Notes: a model not told the origin generated them from the letters alone. Shown: positions 33,107 to 42,429, counted from the stretch's first letter. The stretch is DNA of 64,000 nt from DASVTU01 sp036387415 (GCA_036387415.1 DASVTU010000004.1:62001-126000), one strand, 5' to 3'. A program made the numbers and translations.

Positions 33107-34300
33107 CTATTGAACCTTCGGCTGTTTGCCGTCAATCATCAGTTTGGCGATGGTTTGAAGTTGCATGTTGGAGGTGCCTTCGTAGATGGCTCCGATTTTG
33201 GAGTCGCGCCAGAATTTTTCGACCGGATAATCTTTAACGAAGCCGTAGCCGCCATAGAGTTCGATGGCTTTCGATGAGATGTGTTCGGCGGCACGCGACG
33301 AATAGAGTTTTGCCATCGCCGCTTCTTTGACGAAGGGGAGTCCGGCGTCTTTGAGGCGCGCGGCATTGTAGACCATCAGACGCGCCGCTTCGAGTTCGAC
33401 GGCGAGTTCGGCGAGTTGGAATTGCACGCCCTGAAACTGGTTGATGGATTTGCCGAACTGGATGCGCTCGCCAGTGTAGGCGAGCGCCGCTTCAAATGCG
33501 CCGCGCGCAAGACCAATCATCTGCGCGCCGATGCCGATGCGTCCTTCGTTGAGCGTTTCGATGGAGACTTTGTAGCCCTTGCCCACTTCGCCGAGGACGT
33601 TCTCTTTGGGCACGCGGCAGTTGTCGAAAATAATCTCGGTCGTTGAGGAGGCGCGGATGCCGAGTTTGTTCTCTTTCTTGCCGACGCTGAATCCCTCGAA
33701 ACCTTTTTCGACGATGAAGGCGGTGATGCCGCGATAACCCGCTTCGGGGTTGGCGTTGGCGAAGACGACGAAAATCTCCGCCTCGTTGCCGTTGGTAATC
33801 CAGAGCTTCTGTCCATTCAAAAGGTATGAGTCACCGTCTTCGACGGCGCGCGTCTGCATGGCGAATGCATCGGAGCCGGAACCGGCTTCGCTCAAGGCGT
33901 AGGCACCGATGGTGTCGGCGGCGAGTCGGGTCAGGTAACGCTTCTTCTGTTCAGCGTTGCCCCAACGTATCAAGGCGTTGTTAACGAGCGTGTTCTGCAC
34001 GTCCATCAGGACGCCAACGGAAGGGTCAACGCGCGAGAGTTCTTCGACGCCGATGATGGCGGTGAAGAACGACGCGCCCGCGCCGCCGTATTCGTCGGGC
34101 GTTTCGACGCCCATCAAGCCGAGGTCGAAGAGGTGCTTGATGATGACCGGACTCATCTTGGCGTGCTCGTCCATCTCTTCGCGCAGAGGTTTGATTTCGC
34201 CTTCGGCAAACTCGCGCACGCTCGCGCGAAACATCTCTTCATCTTCGGAATAGATGGTCAGAGGGCTGCCGCTCAACAATTCGGGTGCTGTTTTACTCAT
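33107..34300 (-). CDS. Acyl-CoA dehydrogenase
   Basis: 397 residues, normal for the family. The N-terminal helical domain is followed by the beta domain with YALSEAGSGSDAFAMQTRA and WITNG (FAD/substrate loop). The C-terminal helical domain contains ERIQFGKSINQFQGVQFQLA and the catalytic base Glu in AIYEGTSNMQLQTIAK (about residue 374). It oxidises a short- or branched-chain acyl-CoA to the 2-enoyl-CoA, passing electrons to ETF. The closest family is the SCAD/isobutyryl-type group. Together with the E1 dehydrogenase downstream it fits branched-chain or fatty-acid degradation, but the chain length is not predictable. Confidence 0.94.
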   Translation of the reverse strand: MSKTAPELLSGSPLTIYSEDEEMFRASVREFAEGEIKPLREEMDEHAKMSPVIIKHLFDLGLMGVETPDEYGGAGASFFTAIIGVEELSRVDPSVGVLMDVQNTLVNNALIRWGNAEQKKRYLTRLAADTIGAYALSEAGSGSDAFAMQTRAVEDGDSYLLNGQKLWITNGNEAEIFVVFANANPEAGYRGITAFIVEKGFEGFSVGKKENKLGIRASSTTEIIFDNCRVPKENVLGEVGKGYKVSIETLNEGRIGIGAQMIGLARGAFEAALAYTGERIQFGKSINQFQGVQFQLAELAVELEAARLMVYNAARLKDAGLPFVKEAAMAKLYSSRAAEHISSKAIELYGGYGFVKDYPVEKFWRDSKIGAIYEGTSNMQLQTIAKLMIDGKQPKVQ

Positions 34301-34492
34301 CTGTGTTCACTCACAAAATTAGATTTAGGTGATGCCCTGTAGCATCGCTCAGAGGAGCGCCTTCGGTCAACTCGCCAACGCCGTCTGGGCAAACGAAAAG
34401 CGTCGGGAAAGACGAACCGCAGTTGCGACGTACGACGTGCGGATTTCGCCATTTGTCGGATTTATACGACACGACCGACGGAAATTTTGCCA

Positions 34493-34663
34493 CAGAGACA
34501 CGGAGACACGGAGAAAGGCAAAGGCGAAGACTGAAAGGGACAGAGGGAAAGATGTGGAAGATGGAAAGGTAAAAGATAAAGCACATGTCATGCTTACTTT
34601 TCGCTCTGACCTTTGCTCGTTTTACCTTTAACCTTTTCCTTTTGTATCTCCGTGTCTCCGTGG
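34493..34663. repeat. CACGGAGA-type heptamer element (copy I)
   Basis: 16-base perfect arms CACGGAGACACGGAGA (34499-34514) and its complement (34647-34662) bracket about 130 bases of 7-base purine-rich then pyrimidine-rich words (e.g. GAAAGGG, ATGGAAA, TGACCTT, TTAACCT). It lies between divergent genes, not near a stop codon. Confidence 0.85.
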
Positions 34664-34821
34664 CTAATTCCGGTTTTGGAGTGCAGGTAAATCCAAATGC
34701 GACGCGCCCGACGGAAATACTCGGAGGAGTGGCGCGAGAGTTGCGACGCGAATCAAAGCCGTTGCCGCTCGAACCATCGAGTCGCGGCGAGACGTGAGCC
34801 TTGAGAATGGGGCGCGCAGAT

Positions 34822-34851
34822 TTGAGACAAGCGTCTTGAGTGTCGTATCTT
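34822..34851 (+). promoter_or_regulatory. Possible promoter of the flippase-like gene
   Basis: TTGAGA (34822-34827), 18-base spacer, TATCTT (34846-34851). The predicted start site leaves only a short leader before ATG 34866. Confidence 0.4.
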
Positions 34852-34865
34852 GAGACGGAATTTTC

Positions 34866-36017
34866 ATGCAACGTAATGAGCAACACGTACACAGCGACGG
34901 AGCGCACGCGCGCGGCGACACGGGCATGAGTCAAAACGAAAAGGGAAAAAGCGCGTCCAGAAGATTTGCGCCGACGGGAATCCTGTTCGCCGCGCTCGGA
35001 CTCCTCCTCTTCGTCTACTTCGTCAGAAAAGCGGGCGTCGCGGAAATCATCAACGACATACGCGCGCTTGGCGCGGCTTTCATCATCGTTCTCGCGCTCT
35101 CCGGTTGTCGCTTCGTCGTGCGTGCGCTGGCGTGGACGATGTGTTTTGAACCGCCGCACGCCCTGCGACTGCGCGATGCCTTCCGCGCGTATCTGACGGG
35201 CGACGCGCTCGGCAACATCCTTCCGCTCGGCATCGTCGTGAGCGAACCGGCGAAGGCGGCGCTCGTACGCGACCGCGTGCCGCTCGTCGCGGGTCTGTCG
35301 GCCATCGCGGTCGAGAATATTTTTTATAGTTTGTCGGTCGCGCTCTTTGTCTTCGGCGGCGCGTTGGCGCTGCTGGCGAGTTTTCCTCTGTCGAACACCC
35401 TGCGCGGAGTGAGCATAGGTATCCTCGTCGGTGTGATTTTCGTCATCACGTTGGCAGGCGTTGTGATGAATCGTCAGTGGAAGATTTTGAGCGGGCTGCT
35501 CGAACGACTCTACGTGCGCGGCGTAGGGCGACGCTTCCTGCCGGAGACGCGGCGCGAGCGCGTGCGCTCTCTGGAACAACGCATCTACGGATTTTACGAA
35601 CGCAACCGCGCACGCTTTCTCCCCATCCTACTGCTCGAAGCATCTTTTCATCTGGCGGGCGTCGCGGAGGTTTTCGTCACGCTCTATTTCATCAGCGATT
35701 CGCCGCCGACGTTCCTGACGGCGTTCGTGCTCGAATCGGTGAATCGTGTCATCAACGTCGTCTTCAAGTTTGTGCCGATGCGCGTCGGGGTTGACGAAGC
35801 CGGAACGGGATTGATAACGGGAGTGCTCCAACTCGGCACAGCGACGGGCGTCACGCTCGCCATCATTCGCAAGGCGCGCATGCTCTGCTGGACAGCCATC
35901 GGCGTCGCTCTGCTTGTCGGTCGCGGTCTTTCTCTGGGCGCGGTCGCGGGCGATGCCGAGCAGGCCGTCACGGCTGAAATGAAACAAAAAACCCAGAGGT
36001 CGGAGGTCAGAGGTTAG
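34866..36017 (+). CDS. UPF0104/LPG-synthase-TM-like flippase family membrane protein
   Basis: 383 residues with about eight membrane helices. Family landmarks include FYFVRKAG-like GLLLFVYFVRKAGV, NILPLGIVVSEPAKAALV and the Pro-rich region PMRVGVDEAGTG. Proteins of this type are the membrane part of MprF and related lipid or glycolipid flippases. ATG 34866 is used, and ATG 34926 is an alternative. The C-terminal codons TQRSEVRG and the TAG stop lie inside the heptamer element at 35995, so the repeat has set the end of this protein. It is followed by a GT39-like gene in the same direction, suggesting joint lipid-sugar work. Confidence 0.82.
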   Translation: MQRNEQHVHSDGAHARGDTGMSQNEKGKSASRRFAPTGILFAALGLLLFVYFVRKAGVAEIINDIRALGAAFIIVLALSGCRFVVRALAWTMCFEPPHALRLRDAFRAYLTGDALGNILPLGIVVSEPAKAALVRDRVPLVAGLSAIAVENIFYSLSVALFVFGGALALLASFPLSNTLRGVSIGILVGVIFVITLAGVVMNRQWKILSGLLERLYVRGVGRRFLPETRRERVRSLEQRIYGFYERNRARFLPILLLEASFHLAGVAEVFVTLYFISDSPPTFLTAFVLESVNRVINVVFKFVPMRVGVDEAGTGLITGVLQLGTATGVTLAIIRKARMLCWTAIGVALLVGRGLSLGAVAGDAEQAVTAEMKQKTQRSEVRG

Positions 36018-36073
36018 AGGTTAGTTAAAGATTTTTGCTTTTGCTAATCTCTAGCCTCTGACCTCCGACCTCT
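35995..36073. repeat. AGGTCGG-type heptamer hairpin (copy K), overlapping a gene end
   Basis: 30-base arms (35995-36024 and 36044-36073) match at 28 of 30 positions. Words are AGAGGTC, GGAGGTC, AGAGGTT. The TAG stop of the previous gene (36015-36017) lies in the left arm. The next gene starts 18 bases later. Confidence 0.92.
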
Positions 36074-36090
36074 GCTCTCAGGGGTTTCCA

Positions 36091-37815
36091 TTGGCACGTT
36101 CGATTGAATTAGTTTCGGAGCAAGCGAGTGCGGCGGCGACGAGCGCGGGCGTGAAGCGTCGTGAGTGGGTCGAGGCTTTGGAGAGCCATGCCGTCGTCGT
36201 GTTGGTGTTGCTGGCGGTGCTCGGCTTCGGCTTGCGTATCGGCGGCATCAGTCGCATCGGATTTGCCGAAGACGAGATTAACAAACTCGAAGCCGCCCGC
36301 GCCTACGAGCAGGGTAATATCACGCCCAACGCCGAGCATCCGATGTTGATGAAGACGCTCATCTTTGTCTCGATGCGGGCGGCGCGTGCGTGGAACGACG
36401 CGCACGTCGGAGCAGCCCCGGCAAACAATCGGATAACAGACGAAACGGCGGTGCGTCTTCCGAATATCATCCTCGGCGCACTGACGATCTTTCCGCTGTT
36501 TCTGCTCACGGCAAGCTTCTTCGAGCGTCGCACTGCGCTGCTCGCCGCTGCGCTCTGGGCGTTTGGCATCAACGCCGTCACATACAATCGCATCGCTAAA
36601 GAAGATACGTTGCTCGTCTTCTTCATGCTGTTCGCTTTCTATTTCTACGTGCGCGCTAAGCAGACAAGCGGCTTCGACGCCCAGACCAAACGGCGCAACT
36701 ACATCTTGAGCGGCATCTCGTTCGCCTTGATGCTCGCCTCGAAATATTTCCCGCACTACTTCGGCCTTAACATGCTCTACCACCACTTCGTCCACGTCCG
36801 CGGCGAACGTGAACCAGGTGAGCCGCGCGGCGGCACTCCGTGGATTTTTTATCTCGTCGTCGCCGTCGCATTCATCGTCGCCAATCCGTCGCTGCTGCTC
36901 CCGCAGACGTGGCAATATCTTTCAGCCTATTCGAGCGAGGGATTGCTCACGCATCGCGGCTATCTCATGGGCGCGACGCTCTACGACAACTTAATGTCGA
37001 AGACGCCCTTCGGCGGCACGCCAGTCTATTTCTATCTGCTCTTTATGTTGATTAAGATGCCTCTGCCGTTGCTCGTTGCGTTCGGCGTGGGGTTGATAGA
37101 AATCGTCAGGCGGAGGAAGGAAGCGGGAGCGGCATTTTTGCTTCTGATGTCGGTGCTCTGGATTGTGCCCTACTCGCTCGCAGGCGCGAAGTGGTTGCGT
37201 TACACGCTCTCGCTGTTGCCGTTCGTTTACATGACGGCGGCAGTCGGCATCGTCGCGCTTGTCCGTTGGTGCGCGCGACTGAAGCAGGGCGCGGCGACTT
37301 CTCTGTCGCGCGTCTCGACTCCGTGGCCGCACGTCGTCTGGGGCGCGGCAGCCGTCTTCGTCTTCGTCGCGTTGCCGGCGTGGACAGCCTACGCGCACAA
37401 CCCTCACTACGCGCTCTACACCAACGCCCTCGCCGCCAATCGTGCGGGTTACTACTTTCCACACGACGAGTTTTACGACGACGGTCTGCGCGAAGCCGTC
37501 AACTTCATCTGCGAGCGCGCACCCGTAGGCGCAACCGTGGCGCACGAAACGCCCGGCGTCGTTCGCTACTACCTCCAACGCTGCGGGCGCACAGACCTCC
37601 GCTCGCGCACCATCTCCGACGTGCAGTACAATCCCCTCGACGCGCCCACAGACACGTTCGTCATCATGCAGCGCGGGCGCACCTATTTTGAAAACCGTGA
37701 GGAGTTGGAATCCGTGCGCGCAAGCGACGCGTTCGAGCGTGTCTACGACGGACGCATCAGCGGCGCGAGCGCGGTCGAAATCTACGCGTCGGCGACGCGC
37801 AAGCCGAGTGTCTGA
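36091..37815 (+). CDS. GT39/ArnT-like polyprenyl-sugar glycosyltransferase
   Basis: 574 residues from TTG 36091, with AGGGG six bases upstream. It has about eleven membrane helices and the luminal-loop acidic motif FAEDEINK (Glu 60, Asp 61, Glu 62) that marks GT-C enzymes of the PMT/ArnT group. These transfer sugars from polyprenyl phosphates to proteins or lipid A-like acceptors on the outer face of the inner membrane. Further helices carry YNRIAKEDTLLVFF, HYFGLNMLYHHF and KMPLPLLVAFG. The soluble C-terminus is about 100 residues. Linked to the flippase-like gene. The acceptor is not predictable. Confidence 0.8.
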   Translation: MARSIELVSEQASAAATSAGVKRREWVEALESHAVVVLVLLAVLGFGLRIGGISRIGFAEDEINKLEAARAYEQGNITPNAEHPMLMKTLIFVSMRAARAWNDAHVGAAPANNRITDETAVRLPNIILGALTIFPLFLLTASFFERRTALLAAALWAFGINAVTYNRIAKEDTLLVFFMLFAFYFYVRAKQTSGFDAQTKRRNYILSGISFALMLASKYFPHYFGLNMLYHHFVHVRGEREPGEPRGGTPWIFYLVVAVAFIVANPSLLLPQTWQYLSAYSSEGLLTHRGYLMGATLYDNLMSKTPFGGTPVYFYLLFMLIKMPLPLLVAFGVGLIEIVRRRKEAGAAFLLLMSVLWIVPYSLAGAKWLRYTLSLLPFVYMTAAVGIVALVRWCARLKQGAATSLSRVSTPWPHVVWGAAAVFVFVALPAWTAYAHNPHYALYTNALAANRAGYYFPHDEFYDDGLREAVNFICERAPVGATVAHETPGVVRYYLQRCGRTDLRSRTISDVQYNPLDAPTDTFVIMQRGRTYFENREELESVRASDAFERVYDGRISGASAVEIYASATRKPSV

Positions 37816-37831
37816 GAAGGGTGGTTGGAAA

Positions 37832-39526
37832 ATGTCATCAAGTAAATCGGTTCCGGCGAGATTCGTGCTGTCGTGCATGTTGACGATGCTCGTCGTGTTT
37901 GTCTCCGTCGTGCAGGAGAGCGCGCACGCGCAGCAACAACCCGCACGCGCGAGACTCAAGAGGGCTTGGATTACCATTCTTTCGACCACGGATATTCACG
38001 GCAACATCTTTCCGGTCGATTACTACACGAACAAACCGGATGCGCGTGGCCTGGCGCGTGCGGCGACCATCGTCAGGCAAGTGCGGAAGGAGAATCCCAA
38101 CGTCTTGCTCGTCGATTCGGGCGACACAATTCAAGGGACGCCGCTCGCCTATTACCACAACAAGAAAAACAACCAGCCGCCCGACCCTGTGATGCTCTCG
38201 ATGAACGCGATGGAGTTTGACGCGATGGCCGTCGGCAATCACGAATACAACTTCGGCCTCCGTGTGCTTGAAAAAGCGCGTGGCGAAGCGCGTTTCCCGT
38301 GGCTTTCATCGAACACCTACAAGACCGGAACGGACGAGACTTATCACAAGCCTTACATCGTCAAGGTGTTGGACGGCGTGCGCGTCGGCGTGCTCGGCCT
38401 GACGACGCCGGGCATCCCTGCCTGGGAGAACGCGGAGAATTATCGCGGCTTGGAATTTCGTGAACCAGTCGCGGAGGCGCGCAAGTGGACGCAGGTGTTG
38501 CGCGAACGGGAGCGCGTCGATTTGGTGGTCGTCGCAATGCACATGGGTTTGGAGCGCGACATGCGGACGGGCGAGTTGAATCCCGGTCAGGTCGCCAACG
38601 AGAACACCGCGATTGCGATTGCACAGCAAGTGCAGGGTATCGACGTGATTTTGATGGGACACACGCACCGCGAAGTGCCCGCGCTGTTGATTAACGGCGT
38701 GCTCTTGACGCAGGCCAACCACTGGTCGCGTCATGTGGCGCGCGCCGACGTGTATCTGGAAAAGGACATGGCTGTCCGTGGGCTTCCACGCTGGCATGTG
38801 GCGGCGAAACAGTCGCGGACGATTCCCGTGGAAGGCGTGGCGGACGATGCGGAGATTTTGAAACTAACCGAACCTTACGACCGCGAGACGCAGGCGTGGC
38901 TCGGTCGCGCCATCGGCGAATCGCCCGCCGAGTTGACGGCGACGGATGCGCGTCTGCGTGATACGGCGATTCTGGATTTGATTCAGCGCGTGCAGTTAGA
39001 GGCGGGCAAGGCCGACGTTTCGATGGTGGCGAGTTTCAATCCGCAGGCGCGCATCCCTGCGGGCGCGGTCACGGTGCGTGACATCGCCGCGCTCTACGTC
39101 TACGAAAACACGCTCGTCGTTATCGAAGTGACAGGCCAGCAACTCAAGGAGGCGCTCGAACACTCTGCGAAGTATTTTCTTCCATACGTCGCGGGCAAGA
39201 CGCCCGCCGAGTTGGTTAACGAAAAGATTCCCGGCTACAATTTCGACATCGCCGAAGGCGTCGCCTACGAACTCGACATCTCGAAGCCCGTCGGACAGCG
39301 CGTGCAAAACTTGCGCTTTCGCGGGCAACCCCTCAACCCCGCGCAGCGGCTTCGTCTCGCCACGAACAACTATCGCGTTAACGGTGGCGGCGGCTACACG
39401 ATGTACAAGAATGCTCCGGTCGTCTCGCGTTCGAGCGAGGAGATACGCGAACTGATTATCGACTGGGTTGAGCGACACAGACAGATACCCGCAGAGCCGA
39501 CGAACAACTGGCGTCTCGTACCGTAA
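37832..39526 (+). CDS. Secreted 5'-nucleotidase / metallophosphoesterase
   Basis: 564 residues from ATG 37832. The frame is open to 37688 but overlaps the previous gene. A signal peptide (FVLSCMLTMLVVFVSVVQESAHA) precedes the metallophosphoesterase domain: TTDIHGN (Asp 54, His 56), DSGDTIQGTP, GNHEYNFG, VVAMHMG and GHTHRE are the dimetal ligands. The C-terminal 5'-nucleotidase domain has ALYVYENTLVVIEVTGQQLKEALEHSA and NGGGGYTMY. It would hydrolyse nucleotides, 2',3'-cyclic nucleotides or related phosphates in the periplasm. The start follows the transferase stop by 16 bases, suggesting an operon. Confidence 0.92.
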   Translation: MSSSKSVPARFVLSCMLTMLVVFVSVVQESAHAQQQPARARLKRAWITILSTTDIHGNIFPVDYYTNKPDARGLARAATIVRQVRKENPNVLLVDSGDTIQGTPLAYYHNKKNNQPPDPVMLSMNAMEFDAMAVGNHEYNFGLRVLEKARGEARFPWLSSNTYKTGTDETYHKPYIVKVLDGVRVGVLGLTTPGIPAWENAENYRGLEFREPVAEARKWTQVLRERERVDLVVVAMHMGLERDMRTGELNPGQVANENTAIAIAQQVQGIDVILMGHTHREVPALLINGVLLTQANHWSRHVARADVYLEKDMAVRGLPRWHVAAKQSRTIPVEGVADDAEILKLTEPYDRETQAWLGRAIGESPAELTATDARLRDTAILDLIQRVQLEAGKADVSMVASFNPQARIPAGAVTVRDIAALYVYENTLVVIEVTGQQLKEALEHSAKYFLPYVAGKTPAELVNEKIPGYNFDIAEGVAYELDISKPVGQRVQNLRFRGQPLNPAQRLRLATNNYRVNGGGGYTMYKNAPVVSRSSEEIRELIIDWVERHRQIPAEPTNNWRLVP

Positions 39527-39583
39527 TAGTCGCCGCGCTGATTCATGGCAGGCATGGTTGCTTTGATTTGAGGAGTTATCCCG

Positions 39584-40291
39584 ATGCGTTTTTTTCGGAC
39601 TAAAGTTTTGCTTCTCGTCGTCCTCGCGCTTCTCGCAGGCGACGCGTCCGCACAGAGTCAGGCCACGCCGCAGGCGACGCCCGCGACAGCTGCGACGGAG
39701 AGCCAGCCTCTCGTCTACGGTCTGGTGGTTGATAATTCAGGCTCGTTTCGCGCTGTGCTGGACGACATCATTGAGGCGGCCAGAACAGTCGTCGCGGGTA
39801 ACAACGCGAGTGATGAAACATTCGTTATCCGCTTCGTCGACAGCGACAACGTTCAGTTGTTACAGGACTTCACGCGAAATCGAGGCGCACTCAGCCGCGC
39901 GATGGATAACATGTTCATTCAGGGCGGGCAGACGGCAATCACGGATGCGCTCTATGTCGCCGCAGAGCATCTGGCGAAAAGGGATGCGGGCGACAACAAC
40001 AAGGGCATGCGTCGAGTTCTCGTCCTGATAACCGATGGGGAAGACAGAGGCAGCACATACAAGCCGGATCAACTCATCGCGTTGCTGCGCGAGCAGAAGA
40101 TACAGGTTCACGTGCTCGGTTTTCCCGCATTCGTCAAAAAAGAGCGCGGCAAAAAGGTTTACGAGAAAGCGTTGGCTTATCTGAACACGCTCGCGCAGGA
40201 GACGGGAGGACGCGTCTTCCTCGCCGAAAATCCTACCCAACTGACCGACCGCGCCGCAGAACTTCTCAACGCCTTACACGCCAAGCCGTAG
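39584..40291 (+). CDS. Secreted VWA-domain protein
   Basis: 235 residues. The signal peptide (TKVLLLVVLALLAGDASA) is followed by a Pro/Ala/Thr linker. The VWA domain has MIDAS DNSGS (Asp 50, Ser 52, Ser 54), GGQTAITDAL and LITDGEDRGS. It is of the type called 'VWFA-related Acidobacterial', which is common in Acidobacteriota. Probable role: metal-dependent protein binding outside the cytoplasm. GAGGAG lies ten bases before ATG 39584. It is 57 bases after the nucleotidase gene. Confidence 0.85.
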   Translation: MRFFRTKVLLLVVLALLAGDASAQSQATPQATPATAATESQPLVYGLVVDNSGSFRAVLDDIIEAARTVVAGNNASDETFVIRFVDSDNVQLLQDFTRNRGALSRAMDNMFIQGGQTAITDALYVAAEHLAKRDAGDNNKGMRRVLVLITDGEDRGSTYKPDQLIALLREQKIQVHVLGFPAFVKKERGKKVYEKALAYLNTLAQETGGRVFLAENPTQLTDRAAELLNALHAKP

Positions 40292-40389
40292 CACAATCGC
40301 TTCAAAGGCATCCCAGAGGATGATTATCACGATGAACGCAACCGGCGATGCCCGGAAAGATTTTCATTTGATTCGGAGAGAGATTGGTT

Positions 40390-41190
40390 TTACTCCGTGA
40401 CGTTGGTGTCGGCAGAGAGTTTCTTGAACGTCGCGCGCTGCTTCCAGCGACGATACATGTCGAGTGAAAAGGCGAGCCATAGGCTACCGATGAGATACGC
40501 GCCGAGTGTGTCGCTCGGCCAGTGTGCGCCGAGATAGACGCGTGAGAATCCGATGAGCAGGACGGGCAACGCGGCGAGCGTGAGCGTGAGGCGGCGCACA
40601 TTTGAGCCGCGAGGCAGGAGCGCGTAGGCGACGAAGAAAAGGAAGCCGAAGTAGCAGACGTAGAACATCACGTGTCCCGAAGGAAAACTGAGCGAGCGTT
40701 GAACGGAGAGAACTTTGACGAGTATCGGGTCAGGTCGCGGGCGATGGATGAGCGTCTTGAGCAGCGCGTTGAGCAATCCGCCGCCCGCCGCGCTCAAGAC
40801 GATACCCGCCGCTTCGCTGCGCCGACGCATGAGGATGAAGACGAACATCGTCGCGGCGGTCATGGCGTAGGGCGTCCAACCGTTGCCGAAGACGGAAGTG
40901 AAGCGCATCAATTCGGCGACGCCGGGCACGGAGAGCGACTGCACGGCTTGCGCGGCACGAAAATCCCAACCGAAATAGGCGTAGAAATAGGCGAACGAGG
41001 CGAGCACCGTGAAGGCGGCGAGTCCGAATAGATAAAAGAACTCGGCGCGAAGGATACGCCGCGTCGCGCGTCGTCGCTCGGTGGCTTCTGCCGGAGAGTC
41101 GAGCGGTGCCGAGTCGGGTAGCGGCGCGTCCGTCGTCGTGCTGTTGTGGGGCGCGTCCGTCGTGGTTGGTTTGTCGCTCTCTTGTTCCAT
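40390..41190 (-). CDS. PAP2-family membrane phosphatase
   Basis: 266 residues with about six membrane helices. The three PAP2 signature blocks are KTLIHRPRPDP, SLSFPSGHV and SRVYLGAHWPSDTLGAYL, with the Arg, His and Asp of the acid-phosphatase active site. Such enzymes dephosphorylate phosphatidate or undecaprenyl diphosphate at the outer face of the inner membrane. Undecaprenyl-PP recycling would suit the nearby lipid-sugar genes, but this is inference. The N-terminus is a Ser/Thr/Asp-rich tail. Confidence 0.88.
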   Translation of the reverse strand: MEQESDKPTTTDAPHNSTTTDAPLPDSAPLDSPAEATERRRATRRILRAEFFYLFGLAAFTVLASFAYFYAYFGWDFRAAQAVQSLSVPGVAELMRFTSVFGNGWTPYAMTAATMFVFILMRRRSEAAGIVLSAAGGGLLNALLKTLIHRPRPDPILVKVLSVQRSLSFPSGHVMFYVCYFGFLFFVAYALLPRGSNVRRLTLTLAALPVLLIGFSRVYLGAHWPSDTLGAYLIGSLWLAFSLDMYRRWKQRATFKKLSADTNVTE

Positions 41191-41241
41191 TTCTAAACGT
41201 TCAAAACCCTGCGTGCAGCGAACCTTCGAGCGTCGTTCTCA

Positions 41242-41250
41242 TGTTATAAT
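41242..41250 (+). promoter_or_regulatory. Strong extended -10 element
   Basis: TGTTATAAT, a consensus TATAAT hexamer at 41245-41250 with the TG extension. It is about 115 bases before the beta-CASP gene start. No good -35 is seen. Confidence 0.5.
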
Positions 41251-41364
41251 AGTGCTTGAAATTCTCCCGAAAATAAATGAATAGGTGCGCGACGGCAAGC
41301 GGCGGGGCGAGTGTCCCGGCGGGATTCCGTGGTGCGTGCCGTGAAGCATGAAGGAGCAAGCGAC

Positions 41365-42393
41365 TTGCTGAGAGTTGAATATCACGACGGACTCTATCTG
41401 CCCGACCTAGATTTGTGGCTCGACGCCGACGGGCCGCGCGAGCGTTGCGTTATCTCGCACGCGCACGCCGACCACATCGCCGAGCATCGCGCCATCGTCG
41501 CCACGCCGGAGACGGCGCGCATCTTTCGTCATCGTCGTGGCGAGGCCGAAGTCGAGACGTTGAACTACGGCGAGCGGCGCGATTATGGACGTTACGCGTT
41601 GACGATGTTTCCGGCGGGGCATTGTCTCGGCTCGGCGCAGATACTTGTCGAGGCTGACGGTGAGCGTCTGGTCTACACGGGCGACATCAAGTTGCGGCCA
41701 AACGTCGCGGCGGAGCAGGCCGTCGTCGTTGAATGCGACACGCTCATCATGGAATCGACTTTCGGCGACCCGCAATATCGTTTCCCGCCCGACGTGGCGA
41801 CCTTCGACCGACTCTATGCGGCGTGCGACCGCGCTCTCTCGGACGACCGCGTGCCCGTCGTCTACGCCTACGCTCTCGGCAAGAGTCAGGAGGCGCTTGA
41901 GATTTTGCTGCGACGCGGTTATCGCGTCACGCTGCACGGTTCGGTCTGGAATATGTCGGAGATTTATCGCGAACTCGGCGTGGAGTTTTCGGGCGAGTAT
42001 GAAAAGTACGACCGCCACAACTTGAGCGGTCGCGTCTTGATTACGCCGCCGTCGTGCCGCAAGAGCGCGATGATTACCAACATCGAACGTCGCTACACGA
42101 TGATGCTCACGGGTTGGGCGATGAGCAAGAGCGCGCCCTACATGTACAAGGGCGTCGATTTGATTCTCCCGCTCTCCGACCACGCGGACTTCGACGAACT
42201 CGTCCGCCTCGCACGCGAATCCCACGCCCAACGCATCATCACCATGCACGGCGCGCCCAAGTTTGCCGCCACCCTGCGCGAACTCGGACTCAACGCCGAA
42301 CACCTCGCACACCATCCCGGCTCAAACAAAACCGACACCAAACGCGCACCCAAAAAAGCCGCCACCGCCGTCGCTCAATCGTTGTTCGATTGA
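41365..42393 (+). CDS. Metallo-beta-lactamase-fold beta-CASP nuclease-like protein
   Basis: 342 residues from TTG 41365, chosen because AAGGAG ends eight bases upstream. GTG starts at 41311 or 41341 give longer forms. MBL motifs: SHAHADH (zinc site), AGHCLGSAQ, YTGDIK, and the C-terminal SDHADFDEL with MHGAPKF. These match the mRNA 3'-end-processing/RNA exonuclease or ligase-associated DNA exonuclease group of MBL-fold proteins, which act on nucleic acid ends. A cytoplasmic enzyme. Neighbours give no further clue, so the substrate stays open. Confidence 0.78.
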   Translation: MLRVEYHDGLYLPDLDLWLDADGPRERCVISHAHADHIAEHRAIVATPETARIFRHRRGEAEVETLNYGERRDYGRYALTMFPAGHCLGSAQILVEADGERLVYTGDIKLRPNVAAEQAVVVECDTLIMESTFGDPQYRFPPDVATFDRLYAACDRALSDDRVPVVYAYALGKSQEALEILLRRGYRVTLHGSVWNMSEIYRELGVEFSGEYEKYDRHNLSGRVLITPPSCRKSAMITNIERRYTMMLTGWAMSKSAPYMYKGVDLILPLSDHADFDELVRLARESHAQRIITMHGAPKFAATLRELGLNAEHLAHHPGSNKTDTKRAPKKAATAVAQSLFD

Positions 42394-42429
42394 AAAGACT
42401 TTCCAATAATCTATGCGCGTGAAATCTGA

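Larger units (their letters stand above)
34301..34865. other. Large divergent intergenic region holding a repeat and a promoter
   Basis: 565 bases between divergent starts. The CACGGAGA-type element occupies 34493-34663 and a promoter-like pair is at 34822-34851. No protein-coding frame looks real; the long leftward frame here is the shadow of the flippase gene and repeats. Confidence 0.7.

Noticed and set aside
34311..35579. A 422-residue leftward open frame
   Set aside because: It is antisense to the flippase gene and crosses a heptamer repeat, with composition of a non-coding shadow.
36991..37989. A 332-residue leftward open frame
   Set aside because: Antisense to the GT39-like and nucleotidase genes, both of which have strong family motifs.
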